This document shows positions 1 to 15,730 of a stretch of DNA of 64,000 nt, one piece after another. The notes below the pieces were generated by a model. That model was not told the DNA's origin. It saw only the letters and a program-made list of their open reading frames with translations, and searched no databases. The DNA lies in NCBI GenBank assembly GCA_025677825.1, contig JAIXMO010000009.1, forward strand, positions 620,001 to 684,000. Reading direction: 5' to 3'. The position numbers and the translations under genes are program-made. The stretch is from Helicostylum pulchrum (lineage: Eukaryota; Mucoromycota; Mucoromycetes; Mucorales; Mucoraceae). How positions within the stretch are numbered: position 1 is the stretch's first letter; the number at the start of each line of letters is the position of its first letter.

Positions 1-191
<191 letters not shown>

Positions 192-706
192 TTTTATACA
201 CTCTTTATTTGTACAGTAATAAAAAGAGAAAAAGAGATGAAGGAATAGAAAAATAAAAATTTATGATCTCTTCTCACACCCAATATTTTGTCATTATTTA
301 AAATGTCAAATCTGTTTAAATTTTCGACGGCCGAACCAGTATCAACCACGAGTTCTTTAATTTGTCTATTCATGCTATAATTATAGATTATGCCATCAGT
401 ACATCATTTCTAAGCTAATCGCGTTTTCTTTACCTGACAAACTCGCGTACATCGACCGGACTACTCGACAAACCGGCAAAGTTAATAAACGCGATTCTTA
501 TTTTTTTTGTGCTGGTAGAAATGGCGATCATTTCTTTAAGATACGAAGAGTATTAGTTAATACTTAGTGGTTACATTTCTTATTAGAATATCGATATACC
601 TTGCGTGTCACTATCAACATCAAAGCTAATTTTTTTTTGTTACCATAATCGCGTTCACTAATTTCTTCGCCTGCATTACTGTATGAACCGAAAACAGAAG
701 GAGTTG
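192..706. other. Intergenic, no gene seen
   Basis: This is the AT-rich 3' flank of the E3 gene. Both strands are full of stop codons. I see no RNA gene, no clear repeat and no promoter motif that I can support. Confidence 0.5.
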
Positions 707-1371
707 TTAATTGTTATGCGTATACAATCTTAAGGTATATGTTAAATCAACATACTCTTCTCCATTGCTGATGTCGCATAAAGGCTCAGGAATACCGTGG
801 CGAGCACAGCCCATCGAGAACATGTCATTCTCTGAATATTGCTTATTTGGTTTGCGATTGTTGCCGCTTACGGCCTTGAAGTAATTCTCAAAGACGTCTT
901 GGACTAAATACTGATGCAAAATAATTATTGAGTCTACTTTTCAACATAAACAACTAATAAAATACACTTACATCCTCATCCTCATCCGTGTTCACCTCCG
1001 CTTCGCGGTCAAACATTTGAACCTCCTGTTTATCACCCCCTGAGCCTTTGCGCAGCAGAGGAAGGAGCAAAGATACCAGTAGTAGGCTCATTGTCAGTTT
1101 CAGAGGCAAGGCTCTTCAACTGAAAGTTACCATCCAAAGTAATGGTTTCTTTTCTTTCGAATGATATAGATATACACCGTTATTAGTCAATTACACTAAT
1201 AAATAAATTTAAAGATATAAGGTTACTTACATCACAGACATAGCAGTGCAGCTGCTTAATACTATGCTTTTTCATAGTCAAACCAGTGGAATGGTTGACT
1301 ATATGTCGGTACCGGAAGTACACGCTGTTAAGAACGGTCTTCTGAAGTTCAACGCCCTTAAGAAAGTTCAT
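707..1371 (-). pseudogene. Decayed KDZ (Kyakuja-Dileera-Zisupton) transposase fragment
   Basis: Three minus-strand segments look like exons of one transposase. The first ends with LHCYVCD and a GTAAG donor near 1231. The second carries TLDGNFQLKSLASETD, like the DGNFQ block around the first catalytic Asp of KDZ transposases. The third reads FSMGCARHGIPEPLCDISNGE, like the CARHG...GE block downstream in the same family. Between them the frame shifts at a run of five C (1036-1040 on the plus strand), so this is a pseudogene. Both flanks lack any recognisable continuation, so the element is truncated at both ends. The family assignment rests on remembered motifs, not a search. Confidence 0.55.
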
Positions 1372-1807
1372 TACAAAATTAATAACAAATTAGTTGTAAA
1401 CAAGCATATTTCTTATTTTTTTTTTCCATGGCATGATGAGTAATAATGGCTTCTTATGAAATAAATGAAAAATGTGAAAATAGTGTTTATATTACTCGAC
1501 GCTCTTGATTGCAAAAATATGAAATCAAAAATATATAAATGATTAAGGAGAAAGATACGTGCACTAGGTTTTCGCACCGGGGGTTTTTTTTCGGTGAGCA
1601 CTAGACACTTGAAGGATGTGCTTCGGGAAGAAGCAAATGTATTGATGAAAGGTAATTCAGTAACTGTCAAAGATTGTGAGCAGAAATTGTTTCAATACCC
1701 GCTTTAGACGTCATCAGAATTTTTTATTCTGTGGGACGACAAATAAGGTGTAATCAGTTGGAAGGGGTTTAGGGAAAACAAATTATTTTCTTACATTTTT
1801 ATATATA
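1372..1807. other. Intergenic between transposon remnant and NDUFB11-like gene
   Basis: A short plus-strand frame near 1540-1706 stays open (it contains LREEANVLMKGNSVTVKDC) and ends in TAG, but it has no start codon or recognisable domain. It may be another transposon scrap. The last 60 bases or so are T/A-rich leader of the following gene. Confidence 0.3.
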
Positions 1808-2396
1808 ATGATTTCCAAAATAATTGCACGTTCTACCAGACTTGCTCGTCCTACTAATGTCCTCCGTCGTGGTGGTCACGGTACTCCTTCTTATAATGAA
1901 CCTGGAGGATACCTTTTCTCTGAAAAGGTAAAATTACAACCCACTTTAAAAATATCAGTCGTCGATCTTTGTGGTTGTGTGTATATCGGATGTCAGAAAA
2001 AGAGATAGATAGAAAAAAGCAGAAAGTTTACGAATTGCAGCATTAGTAGAATAATGAAATACATATCCACACACACACATTGATACTGACGATTTATATA
2101 CATGTATATGCACTATTAAAAAAAAAAGAACTAATTGGAGCTTTCAATAGGTCCGTGTAAAGGAAGATTGGGAGAATATATATTACTTTGGTATGGGTGG
2201 TGGATTCCTCGCCATGGCTGTTGCCTTGTACTATAAGCCTGATACCAGGTAAAAAAAAAAAGAATGATAGAGAAATGGGAATACTAAATACTCTATTTTT
2301 TTAAAAAATAATAGTGTTGTTTCTTGGGCCAAGAAGGAAGCTGAAAAGTCATTAAAGGAAAAGGGTATCACTCTTGAGTTTACAAAGACTGCATAA
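1808..2396 (+). CDS. NADH:ubiquinone oxidoreductase NDUFB11/ESSS-like subunit
   Basis: Three exons: 1808-1927, 2151-2248 and 2315-2396, all with GT...AG introns, giving a protein of about 99 residues. The first 20 residues are basic and lack acidic residues (MISKIIARSTRLARP), fitting a mitochondrial presequence. The motif RRGGHGTPSYNEPGGYLF, then one membrane segment (YFGMGGGFLAMAVALYY), then KPDTSVVSWAKKEAE match the ESSS/NDUFB11 single-pass accessory subunit of complex I. It has no catalytic residues; the family supports the distal membrane arm. The start is the first ATG in frame. Its presence implies the organism keeps a proton-pumping complex I. Confidence 0.8.
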
Positions 2397-2493
2397 TTTT
2401 TAGAAAAAAAAACTGTTAAAATAAATAAACCCGCCTTGATAAAATTTTATACACCTTTCTCCTTTTTTTTATTTTCACTTTTTTTTTAAAAAA

Positions 2494-2920
2494 ATGACTG
2501 AAAGTGATTCTGAATATGTAAAGTTGATCAGCAGTGATGGTTTTGAATTCGTTATTCATCGTGAAGCGGCTATACGTTCTGGTACTATTAAAAACATGCT
2601 CTGTGGTCCAGGTAAGTTTTTTGAAGAGAATACTACGCAATGCATACTAACTAGATTATAAACAGTTCAATTCAGAGAATCTTTAGATAACGAAATAACA
2701 TTTAGAGATATAAAGTAAAAGCAAATATCTCCTTTTTTTTTTATACATAAAAACTAACGCTTTATTATTATTATGTAGAGCAAATATTTTAGAAATTGTG
2801 TGTAGATATTTATATTACAAGTGGCAATATGAAGGTTCAACAACAGAAATTCCTGAATTCAAAGTAGAACCAGAAGTAGTTTTAGAGACTTTAATGACCG
2901 CTGATTTCCTTGAATGTTAA
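2494..2920 (+). CDS. ELC1: Elongin C
   Basis: Three exons: 2494-2611, 2666-2714 and 2779-2920, giving about 102 residues, close to the usual 100-112 of elongin C. The Skp1/BTB-fold landmarks are all there: [19 protein letters not shown], then [11 protein letters not shown], then EITFRDI, then [15 protein letters not shown], and the C-terminal [16 protein letters not shown]. Elongin C pairs with elongin B or with elongin A/BC-box proteins in transcription elongation and cullin ubiquitin ligases. It differs from Skp1 in lacking the long C-terminal helices. It lies 97 bases downstream of the NDUFB11-like gene on the same strand. Confidence 0.92.
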
Positions 2921-3063
2921 TAGATTTTACTACGTACATTCATTTCAAATAAAAGATAAAGTTAACATAATTTATTAATGCTCTAATGGTATATGTAATG
3001 ATACTACTGGTTGTAATCGTGGTACGAGACCCTAACTTAAATTGTGTCTGAAACTTCAAAGAC

Positions 3064-3303
3064 ATGTCTATGAATGATATCAGTAAATATTTCACCGGAC
3101 GCATACTCATTAAAGTCCACGTTCAAGGTAAAAAGACTAATAAATACCTTGTCACCAATATTCCTTTCCGTCGTAACTGTTTAAAAGAGCAATTTAAATA
3201 CTCAATTGTACGAAATAGCGCTTGTATTCCTCGCATGAATATTTATGTTATCAATAATTGCATGGAAGAGTTGTTATACAAAGGTATCACATTTCTAGAA
3301 TAG
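3064..3303 (+). CDS. Small ORF of unknown nature (79 aa)
   Basis: An uninterrupted ATG-to-TAG frame reads MSMNDISKYFTGRILIKVHV and ends in LLYKGITFLE. It is basic, with no signal peptide, membrane segment or recognised motif. It lies between elongin C and a decayed region. It may be a broken exon of a longer gene, a lineage-specific small protein, or chance. I do not recognise it. Confidence 0.25.
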   Translation: MSMNDISKYFTGRILIKVHVQGKKTNKYLVTNIPFRRNCLKEQFKYSIVRNSACIPRMNIYVINNCMEELLYKGITFLE

Positions 3304-3389
3304 TGTCAACATATAATAATTTTCCAGCGGACTATTGTAGTGTTGAGCTGAGATCTATGTTGAGGACTGATTTATTTGGAGCTTGTAAC

Positions 3390-3835
3390 AGAGTTTCACG
3401 TCATCTACGTGTCTATTCAATTTGTTACTGAATGAAATTGGGCAAAATAAGGCTAAAAAAGACAGACAGAGGAATAAAATTCTCGCTTACTGACATCTCT
3501 TTTCTAATTTTAGTAGTAAAAAGGCCGACGATGGAGGAGACAGGCGGGGAAAAATGATTTGGTAAAGCTGGCCGAAGCTTTAAAGGGATCCGCGGCTAAT
3601 AACAAGCTAAATATCCCAGTATTTGGGGGTATATGTTGGCGGTTAGTTTTGATTGCACAGATATACTTACAAAAAAATTAACGAGCTCCTTAAAAGAGAG
3701 AGAAAGCGCAGGTATATCCTTACTCACGAAAAGGGTACGATCGAATAGTTATACCTTATTTAGAGCACGTTGTACGCGAACTTTAATTGACATTATTGCA
3801 CAATTATATTCTGTAACTATATAGAGGAAGCAACT
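3390..3835 (+). pseudogene. Possible remnant of an unnamed expanded fungal family
   Basis: After an apparent intron end near 3515 the plus strand reads NDLVKLAEALKGS, then LNIPVFGGICW, then stops and frame changes. This order (NDxVKL...LK..., then a PV-G-I block) resembles, from memory, the C-terminal part of the uncharacterised family whose remnants I also place at 43.6-45.5 kb and 60-62 kb. Frames break at least twice before 3835. It is listed only as a likely gene relic. Confidence 0.25.
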
Positions 3836-4117
3836 TAATTTATTTTACGTATCTTTTTGCGTTTAGAAAACGATGAGGCAATACTTTTTGAATGATAGAT
3901 TTTGGGAGACGGTTTCTGCTTCATCATGTTGCAGCATATATAATAATTTATTGGAAACGGGTAACTAAAATAAAGCAGGAATTACACATTTTTCTTTGTG
4001 TTAATACAGTAAACACCAGGAGCCTATATTATAATCAAAGAACAAAGTATAAATACACATTCGAATCGTTTACATAGTTCGATAGTAAGTTTATTCAAGT
4101 TAGGATCAATTAACTAG

Positions 4118-5903
4118 CTAGTTTGTTTCCACCGACCGAATATTAAATGTTTCCTTTGTATCTTCTTGTTTAATCTCTAGTTTTTTCATGTTATGGATTG
4201 TAGTCAAGTGATGCATATAATTACGTCTGTTCGAGTAAGTTCTATTACACGAGGCACAACGATTGTTTTCATCATCCATGTTGGAAATATTATCGTAGTT
4301 AATGTGTCGCGCTTTATAGCTCGTCAGTATAGGTAATATGATGCCATGAATTGCAGACAAGTGTATTTTATATAATAGTCTATTTTTGTATACTTTGTCA
4401 CAGGCTGTGCAATGGTGGCCTATTTCGCCAATCTCTAGTATTTCATTTCTATTGACACAATTCGACATTTGTTTGGTCAGGAGACTTATATGGTGGACTC
4501 TATACATATGAACTCGATAACGGTTCAATATTGAAAACACTTTATCACAAACATTGCAATACTTTTTTAAAACGTCTACAACAGGCGCTATATCTCTAGC
4601 TTTGATACCTCCCATGTATGAAGAAGGTGTAATAAAATTATGAACACTAATTAGATGCGATCGAAAATTCCCTTTGCAAGAATATGTTCTATTACATGAA
4701 GTGCAATAGTTATTTGGGTTGTTAACATCTGGGTCATCATCATTTGGCGAATTTTCAAGTGATTTGACGCCATGTATTTTATCCATGTGAACTTGATGTA
4801 AACGTTTTGACAGAAATACTTTTTGGCAATCGGTACAATATCTACTATGCCTTAGATCGAGCTTACTAGGGTTTGTACAATCTATTCCTTGATAAAGTTC
4901 TGGCTTTTCGTCAAGATGAGTGCAAGCAAGATGATGTATATAATTTTTTCTATCACAAAGCGTTTTATCGCATACAACACAATAATTATTTGGGTCATTA
5001 GTGTCTGGTGTCATATCTGAACAAGCAGGTGGCACTGTATGATGTACGTCTCACAAATGAGTAATAAATTTCAACTTGTATCTGTACCTTATATCACACA
5101 CTTTACAAAAAAGTCTTTTTGAATTAAAGTTGCTCGGTTCGGTTACGGTTACGCAATGAAATCGAGCAAAATGCCGCATATACTTTAACTTGGTACAATA
5201 TGCTTTTTGACAAACATCGCAATACAAATTTAAAATATCAATTTTTGGCTTTTTCAGCTCGAGTACTTTTATTGAGGGCGGAGGGTGTGGCGTATGATGG
5301 GTACTAGCCAAGTATTTGAGGTATTTGCTTTTCGACTCAAACGTATGACCACACGAAATACAGTAATAGCTTGGATCATTGATATCAGGTGTTTTCAATG
5401 GGTTTGGTTTTAGTTTTGGACGGATAAATGGAATATGAATATTATTTAGATTCGCCATATGAACGCGATACCCATGGTAGCGTGTATAAGTCTTCTTACA
5501 TATATTATAATAACGGTTTTTTAGGTCGATAATAGCCATCTCTTTAGTTTTATGGGAGTGTAGTTAGTGGTCAAGATATAGCTCTCTTTTCGAAAAAGTG
5601 ATATTACATATACTACAATCTCTTTTTCTAATATCTACTGATGGAGCTATATATACCTAGTGAGTATCAGGCCGTATAAAATATTCTTTCTCTGTACTTC
5701 TCTTTTCAACACTTACTACTTTTATGCTTGCTCGTTTCTAAAGGAGGCGATTCAATCTTCACAGAAGAATATAAAGTGCAATTCAAAAATTCTTTACTGT
5801 CTTCGGCTTCTTGCTTAATATTACTTCTAGTTCATGGCCTGTTTCGGTTCAAATCACTATTAGACACGCTATGTTTAACATTTCGTTCTGTTTTCTGACG
5901 CAT
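4118..5903 (-). pseudogene. C2H2 zinc-finger gene, copy A (broken)
   Basis: Reads right to left. Exon 1 starts at ATG 5903 (MRQKTERNVKH...) and ends at the donor following SKHKSS near 5715. One intron follows, then a long exon with about 11 widely spaced fingers of form YC-x2-C-x3-[FY]-x5-[YF]-x2-H-x3-4-H, joined by 20-30 residue linkers such as DVNNPNNYC and DTNDPNNYC. Lesions: an in-frame TGA in exon 1 (shared with copies D and E), TAA in the first finger (DH*L), the first Cys of finger 2 changed to Tyr, and an Arg codon CGA turned into TGA just left of 5051. Fingers after that stop remain intact to 4118. The basic, Lys-rich protein would presumably bind nucleic acid in the nucleus; no target is known. 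Confidence 0.75.
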
Positions 5904-5975
5904 ATTGTTTAATGAAGGAGAGAAAAAAGTTTTTTTTTTCTTTTTCGTGTCAAAAGATCTTTTGTTACACTAGAT

Positions 5976-6185
5976 TCAGTCACATATGAAACGCATTAAG
6001 GAGAGAGCAAAGCATACTGCTCTATTAGCTTTTGACAAATATAAAAGTTGAATTGGCGGATTTTCTTCTCGTATATGAAACGTGTATAATACGTCAAATA
6101 ATATGTACGTATTACTGTAACAAACTAATATAGGGTAGTCGAATCCAACTAAAGCCCTCCATGTTTTGTATAATTTTTCGGCCAA
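5976..6185 (-). other. Leader ORF conserved among zinc-finger copies
   Basis: A 69-codon frame (contains ALVGFDYPILVCYSN and ends in LMRFICD) sits about 75 bases upstream of exon 1 of copy A. Nearly the same frame precedes copy D (22704-22892), and a frameshifted version precedes copy E. Copy B keeps only pieces (FDVSYTFYIQEK, IRFICYQ). The preserved frame may simply reflect recent duplication of the leader. It could also be an upstream ORF or an extra 5' exon. No domain is recognised. Confidence 0.35.
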
Positions 6186-6369
6186 TCGTTACTTTCTAGA
6201 GCCAAATAGCTACAGTTAATAAAAGATATAAATGTTTTTTTGCGTGAACCAAAACGTTGCACACTCTAAATAAGTAGCATTGTTTTTTACTTGTCAAAAA
6301 ATTTACTTCTAATTAAGTTACTTGAAAGGTCGCTATATGTCACTTGGATATATAATTATCCCGTCCACT

Positions 6370-6780
6370 GTCCGATATAAGGGTATGTTCGATTTAAGGG
6401 TAGCTTTCTTCCGGATTTCGGCTACCCTTAAATAGAGCCGCTACTGTAAGCACCGGATCGCTACAGTTTTCAGGTCCCAATGTGTTACTTCTCTCTAGCA
6501 CAGAACATGTAGAGGTACAACTGCCATATCATAAGCAAACAGTGACTGTATCGTCAATATAAGTCATATATATCTAGTTCAAAGGAACCTCTTTCCTTAC
6601 GAGTTTCTTCGAATAGTCCAATAGCTATTACCGCAAAGTAAAATATATCATTCTGTCAAAACTGCGGTTTTTTAGTAGTCACAATTTTACACCAAAAAAA
6701 ATCTGAGATATACACAAAAAAAAAAAGTCAAAATACAAGCTTGCTCTTTATTTTTTATAAACATATTCACTTTGTATACG
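6370..6780. promoter_or_regulatory. Upstream region of the Prp2/DHX16 gene
   Basis: About 410 bases between the leader of copy A and the helicase ATG. It includes a short imperfect inverted repeat (the block around 6398-6408, AGGGTAGC, is echoed by GCTACCCTTAAA near 6420-6431) and A/T runs just before the start. No defined promoter element can be supported. Confidence 0.35.
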
Positions 6781-10333
<3,553 letters not shown>

Positions 10334-10842
10334 ATATTAGTATTTCCTAGCCACGTGTTTTTACTATAACTCTCACACTGGGGGGGGGGAGTTATTTTTT
10401 TTTAAAGTTTTTTACACGGGAAATACAGAGGGGGATGGATTCACATGCCCAAATTACACGATTGGTTCCTTTTATAGTTTTAATTTTTTTATTTCCTTTT
10501 TTTATAACCGTATTATAGCTTAAAAAAAGAGACAGTAATAGCATAAAAACACACGTAAATATATCAAGTAACAACTGTAAGTAATATAAAATAAAAAAGC
10601 CTAGCCTTTCTTTTTATTATTTCATTTAAACGTTTCATAATAAAAAAATAACGTTTTAACGCTTTTAATTTCCCCACAAAAAAAAGTATTTCTATTGGTC
10701 TTGGGTTTGTAATCATCTCCCGATGTTTCCGTACAATACACGAAATTTTTTTTTATTTTTTATTATTTATTCCCCTGGTTTTCCTTTGCAACCTGTTTTT
10801 TCCCCTTTTTCTTTTTTCTTTCTCTCTTTTTAATCCAAGAAA
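10334..10842. other. Intergenic: DHX16 3' flank and carrier promoter
   Basis: The region is AT-rich with a run of nine or so G near 10381 and long T tracts. C/T-rich stretches (CTTTTTTCTTTCTCTC) lie immediately upstream of the next ATG and may be pyrimidine-rich leader sequence. There is no gene. Confidence 0.45.
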
Positions 10843-12933
10843 ATGACTGCAGCAGTAGAAAGTAACACAGTAAGTCGTTTAGAACAGTACCGTCGTATTT
10901 TCCAAAAGTATGCTTCCGTTGAACAAGACCAAGAAAAGTTAATGACCAAGGATGACTTTTTATCTGCTATTGCACCGGGAGAAGACTTTAAAAAGATTAC
11001 CAGACAACAATTTGGACTATTATACAAATTAGCCGACAGAAATGATAAGGGTACAGTTACATTTGATGAATTTGTGATATTTCAAGATTTATTATCCAAG
11101 CCTGATGCTGAGTATGAAGTCGCTTTTCGTGTTTTTGACGTTAACGGTACTGGCAAAGTAACATTTGATGGTTTTAAAAACGTACTCTCGAGTAATATGC
11201 CTTCTGATGCAGTTCCATTTGATTTCGATTGCGATTGGTTAAAGTTGTATATTGGTTCAAAGGACGGTAATCATGAATTGAGTTATCAAGAATTTACTCA
11301 GTTAATCAAGGGCTTACAAGGTGAACGTCTTCGTCAAGAGTTCAAGCATTTTGATAAAGATCAAACTGGCTTTATCTTACCAGAGGACTTCAAAAAGATT
11401 ATTCTGGATGTTGCAAAACATAAATTATCTGATGACGTGATTGATCATTTACCTACCTTATGTAACCTCTACAGTGGTAACAAGATTAGTTTCTCTTCTG
11501 TCGTTGCCTTTCATAATGTCATTCGTAACATTGATATGGTCGAATCAGTTATTCGTAAAGCAATCGAGAACAATCAAGATAAAAAGATCACCAAATCGGA
11601 TTTCTTAAAGCATGCACATGAAGCAAGTCGTTATACTGCTTTTACTCCTATGGAAGTTGATGTTATTTTCCATTTTGCTGGTGTTGACGATGATTCTGGT
11701 GTACTCGGTTTAGACGATTTCGCTAGAATTTTAGATCCTCGTTGGACCACCAGTGTAAAGACAATTGATATTAAGGTAGAAGATGAGACACCAAAGAAAA
11801 AGGGAGGAATATTATACCAATTAGCAGAAGGTGCTTACTCATTCGCACTTGGTTCTATTGCTGGTGCTGTTGGTGCTACTGCTGTTTATCCTATTGATTT
11901 AGTCAAGACACGTATGCAAAACCAAAGATCAAAGGTTGTTGGTGAACTCTTGTATAAGAATAGTTTGGATTGTTTTAAAAAGGTTTTAAAGAATGAAGGG
12001 TTTGCTGGTTTATACAGAGGTCTTGGACCTCAACTTGTTGTAAGTTGTTATACTTTGTGTTATTATATATCTATTCTCAGTTAGTAATTTTTTTTTCTTC
12101 TTTTTTTTTTGCAGGGTGTTGCACCAGAAAAGGCAATTAAATTGACTGTCAATGATTTTGTTCGTAATAAATTTACCGGTAAACAAAATGGTGATATCAA
12201 ATTTTGGCAAGAAATGATTGGTGGTGGTGCCGCTGGTGCATCTCAAGTTGTGTTCACAAATCCTTTAGAAATTGTCAAGATTCGTCTTCAAATTCAAGGT
12301 GAACAAGCAAAGAACTTGGCTGCTGATGCCGCACCTCGTAGATCCGCTATTTGGATTGTAAAACATTTAGGTATTGTAGGTTTATACAAGGGTGTAGCTG
12401 CTTGTCTCTTAAGAGATGTACCCTTCTCTGCTATTTATTTCCCTGCATACGCACATTTGAAAAAAGATTTATTCAAGGAAGGTCCAGAACACAAATTAGC
12501 CATCTCCGAATTATTAATGGCTGGTGCTATTGCTGGTATGCCTGCTGCTTATTTTACAACTCCCGCTGATGTAATCAAGACTCGTTTGCAAGTCGAAGCA
12601 CGTAAAGGACAAACATCATATACTGGTATTGCTGATGCCGCTAAAAAGATTTTTGCTGAAGAAGGTTTCCAGGCCTTTTTCAAGGGTGGTCCTGCTCGTA
12701 TTCTTCGTTCTTCACCTCAATTTGGTGTTACACTAACTGTGTATGAACTTTTACATCAACTTATACCTCTCCCTGGTCATGGTCCCGCACCTACTACCAC
12801 AGCTGCTGTCGCAAGTCAACCTACACAACAAACACTTGAAAATAAGGCTACTCTTCGTTCTACCAACGCATTAAAAATGTTGTTGGACCTTGATTATAGA
12901 TTTGGTGTTTACCAACAAGTTAAAAAAGACTAG
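10843..12933 (+). CDS. AGC1: Calcium-binding mitochondrial aspartate/glutamate carrier (citrin/aralar type)
   Basis: Two exons (10843-12039 and 12115-12933) encode about 672 residues, matching the citrin/aralar family. The N-terminal 320 residues form an EF-hand domain. Loop-like segments include [14 protein letters not shown] and [14 protein letters not shown]. The C-terminal half is a six-helix mitochondrial carrier with the three signatures [20 protein letters not shown] and [10 protein letters not shown]. It exchanges matrix aspartate for cytosolic glutamate plus a proton and so drives the malate-aspartate shuttle, sensing calcium from the intermembrane space. Yeast Agc1 lacks canonical EF hands, so this is the animal-like architecture also seen in filamentous fungi. 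The start is the first ATG after a pyrimidine-rich leader. Confidence 0.95.
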
Positions 12934-13041
12934 ATTTTTTTATATATTTTCTTATATTATTACATGTATTAAAAAACAACAACAAAAAAAAGTATTGCTA
13001 TTGTAATATTATTATTATTATCCTTCACCCATCTTTTATTA

Positions 13042-14988
13042 TTACTCCTCCTTTAACTTTTGTTGCTTTAATTGTTTTACTAGCTTTAAAAATGCCATAA
13101 CTAGAGGTACCGAAATAGGTACAAATAATGGCATATAAATAGCGTACTTGTGCTCGTCAGGGAAATAAAGCATGGAGACCATAGTTGGATCAAAGAAAGC
13201 CTTTTCTGCGAGTTCAATACCTTGAACCGATCTTTGTAAAGCCTCGACATAATTCTCTTTAGCAAGTGCTTGACTTGCAAGTGTTAACGTGTCCAAGGAT
13301 TGACGTACCTTACTATTGATATGATCCTGTACTACCATATTGGGAATTTCATCCACCAATTGAGCCAAAGACTTTAAAGTACTAATTGTATTCACTACAT
13401 TTTCCAAAGTTCTCATTCGAATTAAATTATCCTTTTCCAACACTGTGATACCTGTTTTAGTTGCTGGTTCAAACGTAACTTGATAACCTGAAGGCTGCAG
13501 CAGCAAAAAAAAAAAGGTTAATAATAATACCTTTTTTTTTATCAGCTAAAAAGGCTTACTAATTTTTGATATATATTTGTTTCCAAGTCCTGAATACCAA
13601 TTAAACTTCTTAATTGAGAAATAAAGATTTTCATAATAGGCTGAAGGTCCTTTTTAGTGAACCGATATTCTTGTTCAGATGTCTTTGGTGGGTTTTTAAT
13701 CGTGATACCACCCCAACGAGGAATAAGAAATGCGCTTGTTAATAAAGGTTGGTCTTTGGAATCGTGAATACGAAGTGGTGATTCTTCTTGTGAAGGAACG
13801 TATAGAATGAAATTAATGCTTGGGTATGAAGTGATAGTAGATGCTATAAGAAAGTTACAATTAGTTTTTATTTTCCCTTATGCATATACCCTGTTTATAG
13901 TCTGTACCTAAATTCCATTCTGCTGAATTGACAAAATGAGGTAAATGTCGAGGCTCGAAATAATAATAATTAGGCCTTCCTTCTCTTTCCTTATACTTTG
14001 GTTTCAACGATAATGGTGCGTAATTTTGGATCTAACATTGCATATAAATATCTATTCATACTAATAATAACTCTCCCACTTACTTGTGAATCAATGGTAA
14101 AATTGGATACAACCGATACCTCTTTTAAAAAAGGTGTCAAATAACTTTGAACTGCTTCACGAATCTCCCAATCAATTCTCTTATTTTCGGGATTATTGTT
14201 CATTAAACTAAACGTAGTTTCGTACTGAGAAGAGTACTTGAGTACACGCATACTAGCCACATCATTCTTATCCTTGTTTTCAATATGACAAGCAATATTG
14301 CCCAGGTTTTCGTATTGTCCGAGGTACACAGGTGGAATAATGGTCGATAAAGACTCGGCAATACGTGTCATGTCTTTTATTTTAATATGGCTGGTCCTTT
14401 GGCTTCCAACATGAATATCTACTTTATCGGATTCACTGACATAAATAAAGTAGTTACCGATAGGTGCTGTCTTTTCTTCAGGTTGTTCATCTACATACAT
14501 GCCATTAGAAAACTTTTCGCCACTTTTTATTTTTAAATAAATATGAGCGTACCTTGATTCCATTGTTGAACATCAACATGGATAGGAAAGTTATCTCTAA
14601 AATTCGAATTAAAAGTATTCAACAATTGCTGATTAATAGAAGTCGACAAGTCACTGACACTTGTTGTAGTAGGTATATATATGGTAAATTGAGTAGGCAA
14701 GACAAAATCGCAAGCCTATATATATATAAAAGTCAACATAATACTATCATGGTTGTTATTGGTTTTTTTTCTACCTGTCTAGTTTGCCATGCGTCTATTT
14801 CAGCAAAAGGTAAATTAGCTCTATAGACTTCAGTTGTTTTCCACCAAAAGGGTAGTCCTAACAATACAACGCTCCAAAAAGCAAGTACCACTTTACGTGT
14901 TACTATAAAACTAACGATATGAATTGAATGTCATTTACTTTTTTTTTTCTAGATTGGTGTATAGTGTACCTTTATTGTCATCACTCAT
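13042..14988 (-). CDS. PIGS: GPI transamidase component PIG-S
   Basis: A multi-exon minus-strand gene. It starts at MSDDNK (ATG 14986-14988), then an intron, then KVVLAFWSVVLLGLPFWWKT, which is the N-terminal membrane anchor. LPFAEIDAW and luminal segments follow (for example YFIYVSES and WEIREAVQSYLTPFL, then FLIPRWGGI). The last exon has LENVVNTISTLKSLAQLV and a C-terminal membrane helix IYMPLFVPISVPLVMAFL followed by a Lys-rich cytosolic tail. This two-anchor layout with a large ER-luminal domain is PIG-S/Gpi17, a subunit of the complex that attaches GPI anchors to proteins. It converges tail to tail with the carrier gene, 108 bases apart. Confidence 0.88.
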
Positions 14989-15465
14989 GATTAATGTTGT
15001 AAAAAAAACAAGATGGAATCACACTCTCCAGTGTCTCTTTTTTAAAAAATAAATGAATAAATTCAATATCCGTCCTGTTGTCGTTTTTTTTAGGTACAAA
15101 AAAGATTTATGCAATTGAAATAACATCGTTTGAGTAAAAAGCCAAATTTAGCGAAAGTATTACTCAGTTATTGATGATATACTTAGTAGTAGCAGCCACA
15201 ATATTACAACTATTTAGACCTTTTTTTACTGCTCTTATTCATTAAAAAAAAGCTGGTTTGCTACCTGGCATCAAACATAATAAACGTACAAAATATTGCG
15301 AGTAATAATAGTAACCAGGAGTTTATTTAGCATCGTAAGAGATAGTAATCGTTAGCACTGTATACCGATCAAGAATATAAAAAGCTCAGGGAGAAGAGTA
15401 ATTCTATAAACCGAACAATAATGACAACGATATCAGACTTTCGGTCTGCATTCATTCAATTCTAA
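14989..15465. other. Intergenic, no gene seen
   Basis: This lies between the PIG-S start and zinc-finger copy B. It has T and A homopolymers and stop-rich frames, with no recognisable repeat or RNA gene. Confidence 0.45.
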
Positions 15466-15730
15466 ATTGCTACAGCAATGTGCATTATTTGACGTATCAT
15501 ACACATTCTATATACAAGAAAAAATCCGTCTATTTAACTTTAATGTCTATTGTAATCAAATAATACCTTCATCTTTGTACTGGTACGAATTTACAGTTAC
15601 AATTGAATCTATCTTGTACAGCATTTTACCTCCTTTAATACGTTTCATCTGTTACCAGATTTCGCGTTACAGGAGACTTGACACGAGAAAAAAAAAAAAA
15701 AAAAAAAAACTCTTTTCTTCATTGAGCAAT

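Noticed and set aside
1413..1670. Minus-strand ORF of 85 codons
   Set aside because: No domain and low complexity; it probably arises in an AT-rich transposon-flanking region.
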